Assembly (NCBI GenBank): GCA_016165875.1
Contig: JABBOT010000003.1
Coordinates: forward strand, 28,104,983-28,168,982
DNA length: 64,000 bases
DNA from: Acanthopleura granulata
Lineage: Eukaryota; Mollusca; Polyplacophora; Chitonida; Chitonidae
Reading direction: 5' to 3'
Shown: positions 11,796-24,500 of the stretch, one piece after another
Numbering within the stretch: the stretch's first letter is position 1
How the letters are laid out: the number at the start of each line of letters is the position of its first letter
Program-made: the position numbers and the translations under genes
The notes under the pieces: model-generated
Databases searched by the model: none
The model's input: only the letters and a program-made list of their open reading frames with translations
What the model was told of the DNA's origin: nothing

Positions 11796-14499
11796 CAGGT
11801 TACTGGTGAAATCAGGTTACTCAAGATTACCGTAAAAGAAATTTTTTTTTTCATGATCATAAATGACTGATGGGATATTTCTTGTATATTTCTTCCAAAA
11901 AAATTGTGGAACAATTAAAGGCAAGGTAAAAATATCGTGCAGGAGTCGGTTTTGAACTCTAGCGAGAATTGTTCTTTCTGGAAAATGCATGAAGATGTAG
12001 ATGAGAACTGGCCTTCAAGATTGTCATTAAAGTTTGAAGATCTAACATTATACATATCTTTTAGTCGTGAAGTTGTTCTTACAAAAACATCTTCTGGCTT
12101 TCCTCAGATGCCATGTCTACTTGATACCACATATTTATTTAACTGAAAATAAATCCGATTACAAAATATGTAATAAGAGAATATTGGGAATCTGCTTTTC
12201 ATATATATAGACGTTGTTCACCCTAGGTAATGTTTAAATAATTGTAATTCATGTTTTCCTTATTTTATTTGTAAGTGATGCATGTGAACTAATATTAACA
12301 TATAATACAATTTTTTAGTCGGAAAATAAATCAGTTTTTAATTCAATATATACCAGATTTACAATCCCTCTGATGCACCTGCGGACATGCGTATTATCGC
12401 TGTTCCACTTAAGGCCAATGTTTGACGTTTCCAAACCTCGGAATCTCGTGCATTCCCCATGCATTGACAAGCCGGAGGTTTGGAAAGGAGGGTGTTGTTG
12501 TTGTTGCCCTTCTGTAGGATTAACCTTCCTGTCAGGAAGCTACTGGTTAAGTCAACAGCATTAATAATTACAGGAAGAGAATCCTTCAATGATCACTGTT
12601 CTACTCTGACCTTACTGCTGACCCGACCCCAGGGGAATATTTGTGTTAAAACTGAGCTGAGGTTTAGAAGGATTAACCGAGCCCTTGGAAATTTCAATTG
12701 TTCTATTGTTCACGGAGTCTGAAAACTACAAACGGTGCATCGAAGCCGAAATAGACACACGCACAACACACAAACGAACGATTCTGTCAAGAGGAATTGA
12801 GCAAAAAATTCCCTGGCTTCAAAGCTTCTCTTATTTGATAACATGGGAATTTTATATTTGGAATCTTATGTAACAAAAAAAAACAACAAAAAAACAGAAC
12901 TTCCTCGAGGCACTTTTTGACGCAGCCGTGACTGAATCGCCGATGCAATATTTGATGGATTTTAGGGAACAAATGTTCGAACTGACTATATTCGAGACTG
13001 AGGTAGAAGAACCTCAGTGCACAATGAACTGATAACTCTTGGTAGAGATTGGCATGAATCAAATCGTTCCAGACGCCCAAAGTGCTGTCTCGAGAGGCCC
13101 ATTACATCGGACACAAAGCAACGAACCTTACACTTGCATATTTACTGGGCTTTTGATGCGGAGAATCCATGACGCTTCGTGTCCAAAGTGACGGCTCCAA
13201 AATTCTTCAGCACCGTCGATGGATGACTGGACACCGCCCAATGAAAGTATTATGGAGCTTCACCTTTTGTACAGTTTTGCTTTCCCAGGACTGGAACTTG
13301 CCTTATTGGTGGACACGGTGGAATTTTGATGTCCATCCCTTTGCTGTTTTTATGATAACAACCGAAGTCCTTCAAGCGAACATCCCGTCGTTGCACGGTA
13401 TTCAAAAATGTATATTACTTACAAATGCCCATACCGGTGAGCGCCAACTTTTCCCCTTTGTTTGCTTTCTGGCGCATCTTTAATTCCATCCATATGCGGA
13501 ATATTTAATCATAACAGCGCTATTGCCTAGCTAAGAGCGCCTTAGCAATACACCCAGACCTCGTATTTGTCTCCAGTTTAAATGCTTTCCGAAACACAGG
13601 CGACGGGGTAATAAAAATCTCTCGCCTAATATTGTTGTTTGCTGGAACCCGTTGACTTTGATAGCTCGGATAATTATAAACTAGAAGACACAGCCGTGGG
13701 AGAACAACTTGGGCCGATCCACAATCGGAGTGAATATAATGTTCTCTTAATAGCTTTCAAACATTGCGCACTGCATGGTAGTTCTCAACTTTTTACAATG
13801 TGACGAGACCTTTTTAAGTGTGTACAAAATGCTACCCCCTAAACACTCCCATCACAAAAACCCTTAAATACACACACAAACCCTAAGTGAAATAATTATG
13901 TACAGAAGTCTTCATAAGGTTTTAGTACTAAACACTTGGGTCTAACTTAAAAACATATTACCTGTCGTCCGCTCTGCTGTAATATCCCGATATCTGAAAT
14001 AGGCATATTTTAATGGATTTGGACGAGTCAAAGTTTTACATTTTGCTTTTGAAAGGAAGCCTTTGAACGAAGAGCATATTTTCATGTTATCTTCAGTGTT
14101 GACATTCATTAACATCAATTAACCAATCTGTTTTGCTCAGTTTGCAATACTATTCGTTTCCCTTTAATTAGTAGTGTATATGCCGGGTTCAAAATCAGAG
14201 CATGCTGTAAGAACGTCCGTGCCGATACATGCATATAATATCTCGCGTGTGTAGCGTGCGTGCATTACGCTGAATACATGAGGGAATCGCCAAACACTTT
14301 CGCGAATTCAACGCACTTTCCTGAAGCTTTCCACCGGAGTTGGCCACGACCTTTGCGGTTATGTTGCTTGTATATAGTGGTATGGTACAGATCATATATA
14401 CAGCCCATCCAGAGAGTGTTTACTCCGCAGATGTATGTATTGTATAAATATTGCAGAGAATTATGTAACGTAACGGAGAACGAATGACAGCGTAAACAA

Positions 14500-14820
14500 A
14501 CAGGACTTGTTCTTTAGGCAAACACAGGCTGTGGTAAGCTGTGACTTTCTCTTGGCCTGTGTTGCCGAGGAGCAGCCTGGGTCAAGCGAGTCACTCCAAC
14601 CCCGTAAAACATCCTTCATTTCTCTGACTTGTGACACGCTTGGCATTGTACATGACGCAACCAAGGTTTACCTGATCTCAGGCAGATTTATCTTCGCTGT
14701 AGACTCGATGACAGGCCGGAGAGGATGTCCCCATTCGCCAAACGAAACGCTTCCCACTTGCCTTTCTCTTTTCCCTTTTTTTTCCTTCCCGGCTAAAGCC
14801 GTATCGTACTCCACTTTTTA
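14500..14820. promoter_or_regulatory. GC-richer block upstream of the vestigial-like promoter
   Basis: This stretch has higher GC and CpG than its surroundings and lies 650-1000 bp before the first coding exon of the vestigial-like gene. It has open frames on both strands but no recognisable domain. A proximal regulatory element or an upstream untranslated exon would both fit. Confidence 0.2.
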
Positions 14821-15199
14821 AGACAAGGGTATTTGGTTCTTAACAGAAAACTGTTACTTGGCGACAAAGTATGCTAAACTAAGCACCTCTTTTTGTCTAC
14901 ATTTACATACTGCTTTTTTGCACACATATATTGTTGGCAATGTTAGGGTCCCATGGGAGATAATTCCAGCACATTTTACATTGATATGATGCCTCATTAT
15001 GCAAATAACAATTCACTCAAACTTCTTAACCTTTTACTTTAAAGCGCATTGTGGTAAATATGACAAAATAAGTTATACATAATGAAGCAACAAAATATTA
15101 GCCTGGAGTAAATATTTATAAAAAATATTTAAAAAATTTCATTTTTGTCATTGAATGCCAAAAATACGAATTTCAGATGGATATTTTCTGTTTTTCATG

Positions 15200-15466
15200 A
15201 CATTTATCTTCGAATTTGTTTTAGTTTATTGTGGGTGTTAGTGGAATGCTTCCCGTGGGCTCCAGATGGCAGGCGGAATAATCGCGTCATTTTGCCGTCT
15301 CCTCCCTCCAAGCTTCGAGCAGTCTCGGACGGCAGGGGAACTGTTTGGGAGAATGCATTCCTCTTCGCGTCCATCGGAATATACGAAATATGTAACCTCG
15401 TCACACAAACTGGGTATGCATGCAGCATGAAAGCGATTTCTGCAGAGAATAGGCTGTACAGAGGGG
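15200..15466 (+). promoter_or_regulatory. Putative 5' UTR and core promoter of the vestigial-like gene
   Basis: The DNA rises in GC just before the first coding exon. The predicted start codon at 15467 is the first ATG after an in-frame TGA at 15428-15430, so the preceding bases would be untranslated. I see no clear TATA box and cannot fix the transcription start. Confidence 0.35.
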
Positions 15467-15529
15467 ATGTTTCCAGTGTTCCCAACAGACGGACTTTACC
15501 GGCAGTGGAAGGACCCACTTGGTAGCCGG
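15467..15529 (+). CDS. VGLL: Vestigial-like gene, predicted coding exon 1
   Basis: Encodes 21 residues beginning MFPVFPTDGLYRQWK and ends at a strong donor (CGG then GTAAGT at 15530). It is in phase 0, which matches the frame of the next exon across a 422-bp intron. Vertebrate VGLL2/3 instead start with an MSC...MY-type sequence, so this may be a lineage-specific or alternative first exon. If it is not used, translation could start at ATG 15970 in exon 2. Confidence 0.6.
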
Positions 15530-18500
15530 GTAAGTCGTATTTTTACCAATTCTCTCTTCGCCCTTTTGTAGGAGTGCGACAAGGGGACATGTTGCCACCG
15601 GTTGACCTTAAACAACCATGGGCCCGGTGTACACACACTTATTAGCAGAGACAGAGCTGGGTACGACTGGCTGCCCTTCTAACCAGCTCTGTCGACAGAC
15701 AATTTAAATACAACCTCCTGACTTCTGTTATAAATGACATTTACACCATTTACCTTTATACAACGTGAGCATTCTTTCATCTTTTTCTAACTGGGATGTT
15801 TCACCACAAGAGGTCGCTGGGGCCGTCAATGGGTGAACTAGGGCCGAGACCTGACGGAAGCTGGCCTCTGTGGGCCTCGAATCGCCTAAATAGCTGCAGT
15901 GCCTGTGTGACTTATTAGTGTGACATAGCTGTATTCACGTCTACATTTCAGAAAGCCGGTCTGCCACAAATGCAAGATTCGTTAGATTCCGAGAATTATT
16001 CTGCGACTAGTGGATCCATTATAAAAGAAGAAGAAGTGTTGGAGAAGGAGCTTGTGCCTAAAGACACTCAGTATCTTACTGCCAATTGCGTCTTGTTTAC
16101 ATATTTCACGGGCGATACCTCCAGTGTTGTGGACGAGCATTTCTCCAGGGCTCTTAGTCAGGCCTCGAACTGCAGCGGGCCTCTGTCTGCTAGTAGATCT
16201 TCTGCGTGGAAAGGTAAGAAAAGTGTATATATGTACACCGCTTTAACCTGTCTGTATATGTAATCGCTAAACTGGTTGGTGAAATATTGTAAAACCGACA
16301 GAAAAAGAAATCCCAAACAAATTGTTCGCACAATTTTGCCATTTTTAGGCATTAGTAACAAATCCCTGACACCTCGACGTCAGATCAGAGGTTTAAGTGC
16401 CCTGAGGGACAGGTTGTTGGCCGCTTGGCCACGGGTGTCAACCCTTGAAGCTTCTCTCCGCTGTCTGTGGGTTTCGCAGACCGATACACCGCCCTGACCA
16501 GCAGTTTGACTTATCGATGTCGTGAACACTGGCCTGGAATTGTCTGTTTTGGGGAGGACTTAAGAGTACATGGTGTTTGCCTTATGGCTCGGTCAACCCG
16601 GGTTGTCTGTCGTGGAGATTTAGTGAAGGTTTGTGCGGCGCCTGCCGGCTCTTCGACACAAGGTGATCGCGGACGCTTCAGCGACGCCGTCACAAACTCT
16701 CTATCATAAAACAAACTTGATGAACCGTCTGTAATAAACGGCGATTCACCTGCGAGGGCAACCTTGTGAAGAAATAACAAACACACAATCAAATGCCGTC
16801 TTTTATCAAAGAATACGAAGCATTTTTGGATCGACCTCGTCAAATATATACAAAACTGAAGAGCTCTTGTGCGAAGTGGTCTTCTTGTTTCGATTCTTGA
16901 CCGCTAGATACCTTTACAAGGTTCCCGATTGTACTTCTTGTTGTGAATATACTTAAACATTGTCTCGGTTTATTCCCACGTGCCGCCTAAACTTTCATGC
17001 TGCTCTATGGTACGATCTGTTACCTTACCGGCAATTTAAAGTACTAGAATCTTGTGAAATCTAAGTAGAGTAACAACGCTTTGGTTTATTGTCACTGAAA
17101 ATATAATTCAAAGAGTCATGATGAGTTATTATACAATATAAATATAATTAAATGTACGGAACAACATCAGTATACGGACAATGCTGGCTCATTCCAATTC
17201 TCTGTTCAAGAAAATAAGTTCTAATAAGTTGTATGATTGTATACACCAGGAATGTCTCACTTCTTCGCCACTGGCCATTTAATATGGTAATTTCTTATAC
17301 AGGATCAGTATAAGCCAGTCATACAGCAACAATGTTTTACTTCATTCCATGCAACTGGTCATTTAATGGGATTTCTCATTCAATATGAGTATGCACCAGC
17401 AATATTTTACTTTATTCCAACTGGTCATTTAAGGAAATAATTTCGGATACAATATGAGCGTATACCAGCGTTTTGTTTATTCCCACAGGCCATGCAGCCT
17501 ATTAAATTCTTACACAGTCGTTGTGACTTTGAGCACTATCTCGGCTCATTTTCTTTGATAATTGACTGTGTTGTAAGTAATACCATACTTCAGTCTGAAG
17601 GCTCATTTTCTTCTTGAGCTGTACGTGTCCGTGGATGCGATGTGGTTACATGTATCTTTCCTGTGTTTGGTTGTTTTTGTTATTCCACGAGGGGCATATC
17701 AAGAGTTCATTATCTTATCCGAAGTTGTAGATAATTATTTACATTAAATAATAACAGGGTTTTAATTTTGCAATTGTTCTGCTCTTAGCTTAATGCAAAT
17801 TGTCATTTACCAGATTGTGTGCATTTATACGAGCAATGCATGCCTTAGTTCCTTTTGTGATTCACTAAAAAACAAGCTGTAAAAAGTGTTGATCAAGGAA
17901 AGCAGATGTGTGAATCACATGTAGCCGTGATGAAATTTGCGACAAGACACGAATGTAAGATTGGATTTAGGCATGCAGTCGTGAAAATTGTAATGAAGAG
18001 AGAGATCGAGGAAATTCCCCTAATGTCCGTGTACAAGTCCGTTTAACGGAAGAATTGAAAAGATCATTGCGAAATAAAGATTAAGATACTGCGTGGGTAT
18101 GAACCGTTTTGAAAATCACACAGTTTATTTTCTTCAATATCACAGTACATTTTTAATTATGAAAATGAAGGTAACTTTCACTTGTTAGTGCCTTCATACA
18201 TGGATGAAGAAGAAAAATGAATAAGCATATTTAAAATACGTAAAGGGTTATAAAGGTTATGAATGAACAAAATCGAAGAAATGCACACATTCTTCGTTAT
18301 ATACTTTATCCGTGCAAGATGAAATTACTGTGGAATTTATAAAACCAGTTGAGCAAAAATATTAATTTGGTGTTGACAAATGTTCTTTATTGTGATTATA
18401 TATATCGCATTAATGTGTTGAAGAATAAAAACGTCCCTGTTTTATTTCATACAGCTGATTTGGCGTACACATTCATACAGGCCTTGTGTGTTCGCAGAGA

Positions 18501-21500
18501 AATATTACATTTAAAATGCTAAGCCAATTGTTTCTCATACATTGCAAACAATTTCTAGACACTCTGATTTTGCGATGATCAGTTCATAAATCAGAATAAA
18601 AAGAAGAAATGATCAGCAACGGTTTGCAAATTAGCTGCGTCGTGCACGTCGGAGAATGCATTTTATACATTTTTATGTAAATGTCTTCACTTACAGAAAT
18701 ATGGTCATGCTCGTAAAAGCTGTTCATTATCACATGTTGTTTTCAGCATTTGGAATGCGTCTGACAATGTGAATTCATTTTGTTTCATAGACGATCGACA
18801 AGTGAATGTGAATAATTCTGTGTACCCCACTTTTTAACGCTTGAATATAATATAAAATTATTTGATGGAAAACAAATCGTAATAAAATATCATCACAAAA
18901 CACTATATAAAACAGATTAAAATGCAAATTAACATGACCCCAGTTAATATTCTGTTTCTATGACGATTACTTGTCATTGAAATGAAATTGTTTGCTGGTT
19001 GTTTGAGATAAATTATGTTCCGTTTCTTAGGCGTAGTTCCTGGAAACAAATGTCAGAGCACTATAGGCGCTTGTTGTTTGTTTTAGAATGTCCTTATCAA
19101 CAAGATGAGTTTATTGAGATCTTGCTGTGTTTCATTGATTGTATTAAAACCAAGCTCAGGTCAAGTGGGTTCGAACTCTTGTGAGAGGGCTATGATTGAA
19201 TTTGTCATGACATCTCTTCAGCTACATAGGTCAAACTTTAACTGAACACAATGTTGCACTTTGATGTCCGAAGCTGCTCTCTAGCACTTAGCCCTTGTCT
19301 TAACAGTGCTAATCCAGGACATGTTACAATTACATTAGACAGTGTGGAGCCAATTTCGGACTGAAGCGCCATGTTTAAAGCGGCGGGATACACGCTTGTC
19401 CAGCTGTAGAGTAAATTCACAACTCATGTGGACCTCACCGGATCTCACTCCGCCAAATAATCCCGAAAACCTGACGAATGCTTTCATATTAAATTAACCC
19501 CATCCGATCTACGCCGGTGTTGTAAATATCGCTTTACGATTTGAATTGTACCTTTCTCAAATACGCAGAAGAGTTTGCCTATTTTATAAAGATTCTAGCA
19601 ACCACTTTCAGTCTGGCGGTGTCAGATGAAAACTGCGATAAGTATAAGCATATATAATACGCGTTCTAAACTCGTAAAATCTCTTTTATTCAATATATTG
19701 ATCATGATATAAGCTTAAGTTTGCTTAAGCAATTCACACATACTGTCTGGAATCAGAGTACGTGGAGGTTTTAAATAGGGCTCTTGGAAAGAAGCAATAA
19801 TTCACAGTCTAAACTTGGACGGGCAACTGAACGCTGTTTTGTATATTTCTGTGATTTCAGTTATGAGCGAAAACCCAGACTACATGGAAACCAAATATTA
19901 TAGCATATGATAAAGTCACACATTGGAAAAACTTCATTTCTGTAGCTGTCGATGAACTACTTTGTCATCAGCCAGACTCATCTTTGCTTCAGAAATACAC
20001 TTGGTAATATTTTATTCGCATTTTTGCCATAAAACCGGTTAGTTGTTATAACTTTGTCACGTTGTTTTCATATTTCCTCTTTTTTTCTCTACTTATTTAT
20101 TTGTTTATCTAGTTTTCAATTCTGTGTTCACGATTTCAAATGTCTGACAGTGGTGATGTTTGGTGGTTTATGAGCACGTCCCGTATTTTGAAATACATTT
20201 GCAGTCGATGAGTATGCTTTAATTTATTTATTTATTTGGTGTTTTAAGCTGCACTCAAGAATATATCACTTTTACGACGGCGGAAACCGAGTATGTTTTA
20301 AATATGGATATTAAATTTTCTTCTTTTTTATATGAAAAAATACTAGGCATTCTTTTCTTTCAAAGAAAACAAGTATTAAACTTAAATTCAAGAGAACATT
20401 ACATTTTTTAAGTGTTAAATATGTTTTTATTAATTACCTTTCACGTTATTGTGTTGGTACATATGCTGTCCGACGATTCAGGATTCAGATATGTAATATG
20501 TGGTAAGGCACATGGAAAGATGTTATAGCGTTTAATTGTACGTCTCCCGTGGGAGATCTACCCGATTGCATGAATTCCCCGTGACACTCTGATATCTCAC
20601 CACGAATCGTATGGAAATATGTAACAAGTCCCAACGGAAATTATATATGGTGCAGTTGTAAGAAAATTTGAATATATGTATTGAACCGCGTGAGGGTTCC
20701 CATTTAAAGTTATGCGGTCAAAGCTGTGTAGTATAATGCTCATTTCATCTCGACCTTGCGATGACGATTTGTTGTCAGACACCTCAGGAGACTTAACAGC
20801 GGCCAATGTAGCTTGGACCCGAGGTGCCATTGAAACAACGTTCTAGTGAAATATTATCAGGTGTTTGCTTATTGTATTGTTGTTTGGTGGGTGTGTTTCA
20901 GATGGCTGGCCAATGTCGCAGAGAAACTTTCCCCCATCTTTCTGGAACAGCGCCTATCAGCCACCATCGGCCAACATGCCCAGCGCCACGTTAGCCGCTG
21001 ATCCCTACTTATCAGGATCATTCCATGGCTTTACCGGGTTCCACCCCCAGGACGCCTGGCACTACCCCTCCACTTCCCAGTCCCGGCCCCACGGCTTTTC
21101 TCACCATCGCACTATGACCGCCATGCCGCCGGGTGTTCATGACTTCAGTTACGCCAGTCTGGCATCGCCGAGTCACTACAGTCCTCACTACGGGTCCGTC
21201 CTAATGCAGCAGTCGTTACGACCTGGTCGACTAGCCCACGGCCTAAGTCACCAATATGACTTGGGGATGTTAGGAAAAAGCCCGGAATCTTGGGGATCGA
21301 GGCTAAATGCCACAGGTAGATTAGGCGCTGACTTCACCGCCACATCCTCCCTGGATCCGTCGGCCTCAGGTAAGCCCCACCTTACTGTGCTCTCCAAAAC
21401 CCTCTCAGTAAGATGGACGTCAATTACGATATAACAACCACTGTCGCTATATTCTGCGTTAAAGCACTCTGTCTGGCTGTGCAGAATCCCGCTTCATGAA

Positions 21501-24500
21501 AACTTTATCAAAAATGACAACTGACAAAATCCGTTTACATTCTACAGTGTATACGATGTATAGTGGATGATATGTGCATTTATATGTACCACTGAAGCAT
21601 CAGTTGTTTTCGGGTTGTTAGCAAATGATGTTTAATTACTGATTAAATTGTTTCCAGAAAAGATTACTTTTCTAATGTATATGTATGATTAACCCTTTAT
21701 GGAAGATTTTCGTCTTTAAACTCACATTTCTTTATCAAACCAGCTTACATGGGTGTGAGAATATGTTTTGGGCACAAGAACGCTTGTAGCCAATTTGTTT
21801 GGTGCAGATTTAGGGGCTTTGCTGGCTAATACGCTGACTTGCCAGGAGTGTCAGGCCGAGAGGTCGTGTGTTCAAATCCAGCTATAGCTAAGGAGTTAAG
21901 TCAAGGGGTTTGTTAGGTCCCTGTACCTGCCGAAGGCCGGTGGTTTACTCCGGTCACTCCAGTGTAGTCCACCGTAAACCTCGCCGCCCTTGAATCTGAA
22001 AAACTTGAACACGGCGTTAAACACCGATCAACCAAATTTTAATTTGCACGAATCATTATCTTACTCTTAGCATCTTTTGGAATGTCGTAAATGACTTAAC
22101 ATCTGAAATGCTTCCAGCAAAGAATGGAGAACAGTCATATCCATCGTTTACTGGAGAAATTTGTTGCGGCACTGGAAATTTCCTTGAATATAAAAAAATG
22201 AAAGCCTATATAATGCAAGATCTAGGAAATATGTTCAGTACAAGCAGATGCTCATGCCGCTAAAACTGTTCTCCGCATGGCCATTTTACGTATTTTCTCC
22301 CCTACCTACACAGAAAAAGTCACAAATTTTACAGTAAGCAATTCCGATGTGCCTCTATTGACATATAAAACAGCCCAGAAAGTTTTTCATTATCATTTTA
22401 TTCAATTTAAGTTTTTCTGATCCAAAATTTCCGGAGAAAAAAATAACAACCACACCTTTTCTTTGCAGTTTCGTTTTACCAAATGCAGGTCTCAGTTTCG
22501 CTTAATGTACTGCCTGATCGAAAAGTTTTATCTTATTCCGGCGAGAAATTTTATTTTATCCCAAAACAGCCACGTTGACTATGTCATTCTTATATACACG
22601 GACAATCTCGTGGCGTAAGGCTCTCTTTCAATACGGCCACGGAAGCTATTACCATACAGAATGTCCATTCGATATAGAATTTGTTATTATTTCGACCCGA
22701 GCTAATAGAATCTGTCAATGTAGCACATGGAGAGAAGGCGTTTAGCCGCAAACGTATTGACTTAGCGAGCAAATATACAGGGCAAATGCTCAAACAGATA
22801 GTTTGACAGAACAGGCAATGTGTGACATTCCTACACAACGTCAGATTAGCTCCACAGATGAAACTGTTGACAGATCAAAATTCGAGAAATGGACGCCGAG
22901 AGGAACGTTGGCTATTTTACGGGGCACTGAGTCTGGTATACTCTAGAAAACTGCACCTCCAGACATGCTCGCTTCCTTACACCCATGGATTTTTACTGTT
23001 ACTATTTTTTCGCCTGGATATGTTCATATCCATAAAATGGCTTATAGACTATACGGTTGGGTTGTTCTCACATTTTCCCCATTAATCGCTTCATTGATAT
23101 ACAATAAAAATTGATATTTACAATAGAATAATTTCTATAATTGTTGCAAATTATAATGTATTCAATTAAGAACAAACTCACGAATTACTGACTCAAAACA
23201 ACTTCAAGGTAAGTTCGTTACCAGTGTTTTAAACGGTTGGTTTTTCATGTATACATGGTTTTGACATTCCTCTTAGGTTTATGTTAGCATTTTATTCGAT
23301 ACCAATAACGTCAATCATATTCATTTTCATAAGAAAGATATGTTTTGTAGGCTTGAAATTAATACGATATGCGGCATCAAGTAGTACAATAAACTGGGCA
23401 AACTTTCGGACCAGACAAAAAATCCATTATATACTTACTATACCGTATACAGCCTAAAATCTGACAAAAATTTCATCTTTGAATAGAATTGCATGCGCAT
23501 ATAAAATATTTATTTATTTATTTGGTTGGTGTTTTACGCCATACTCAAGAACATTTCACGTATACGACGGCGACCAACATTATGGTGGGAGGAAAGCGAG
23601 CAGAGTCCTGGGGAAACCCACAACCATCCGCAAGTTGCTGGCGGACCTTAATTCCCACGTACGGTCGGAGACATGTAAAATACACTATATTAGTATAACG
23701 GCAAATTAAAATAAAAGGGAGCCAAGCATGAAAGGTTTTGTACCTTTGCGTGACATGCAAAGTTTATATCGTGCTTAGCCTGTAGCGTTTTAAGTGTTAG
23801 CTTATTGTTATGAGGTGACCGTAAAGTCATGCCGCTTTGGTATTTGTTAGCTTTTTGGGGCATTGTTTTCAATGCACGACTCACGGAGCTTTTGATCGTC
23901 AGATCCGTGAATATTTTAACATCACGATAACTGGTAAGGTACCTATACTGTACAGATGTGGCTAGAGAAAAAGTTCTCTTGTCTTCAGAACAAGCAGTCT
24001 GTTTTTGTTTGCAGTGACTAAAATAACATTGTATAGATACTAGTAAACAATCGTTAGGTTTTGATTCTCGCCTGGCATTAGCGTTAAAAAAAAACAACAA
24101 AAACTCGTCTAGGATACAGTAACTTTTTCCACACCTGTTTTCACCTGTTGGAATGCCAGATATTCGGCTAAGACAAGGGTGCTGTGCTATTAGACGAACC
24201 CGGGTTATTAATGTGGTTAGAGAGATAGGAAGTGTGATGCTAGCCACGTAGCTGTCAATCCGCTATTCACATTGTTTGCCGTTTTACCGCTATCAACCGT
24301 TACATCATACTTGTCAATTAGTTCCGCTGTTGTCACCGTACTCCGGGCTGTGGACAAACCGACTCGCCAATCTCACGTTGTGTGGCCGGCGCTTTTGGCC
24401 ACACATTTATTCACGTATACATGTGTGAAACAAAAAGAAACAAAAAACTTGATTTTTTGTAACGGAACTATGTGTTTTTTTTAGCAATTTACAACAAAAA

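Larger units (their letters stand above)
1..15200. other. Gene-free upstream flank of the vestigial-like gene
   Basis: No open frame here matches a protein family I recognise, and none forms a convincing spliced gene. The longest frames are about 100 codons, which is expected by chance in AT-rich DNA. The stretch holds SINE remnants, short tandem repeats and several blocks that are richer in GC and CpG than their surroundings (about 240-460, 2400-2600, 3280-3600, 5980-6480, 8030-8270, 14500-14820). Developmental cofactor genes often have large flanks of regulatory DNA, so enhancers are plausible, but the sequence alone does not prove it. Confidence 0.6.
16214..20901 (+). other. VGLL: Vestigial-like gene intron 2 (4.7 kb)
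   Basis: No gene is seen inside. It contains a degenerate tandem repeat at about 17170-17500, a partial SINE at 20222-20297, and TEAD-type cores (CATTCCA at 17190 and 17343, GGAATG at 17249 and 18752). That number of six-base cores is close to what chance gives in 4.7 kb. Confidence 0.8.

Noticed and set aside
15145..15525. A 126-codon frame across the vestigial-like first exon, and its antisense partner
   Set aside because: No recognisable domain; it is out of frame with the Tondu exon, and the alternative frame from 15467 joins correctly.
21370..21434. Read-through end of the vestigial-like protein after exon 3
   Set aside because: A strong GTAAG donor is at 21370 and the spliced micro-exon at 26253 gives the conserved tail instead.
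21811..21885. Possible tRNA gene
   Set aside because: A-box and B-box are present but no acceptor stem or cloverleaf forms; the sequence continues into a SINE body.
23690..24247. 185-codon minus-strand frame in vestigial-like intron 3
   Set aside because: No domain, a poly-Phe run caused by an A-tract, and one end inside repeat-flanking sequence.
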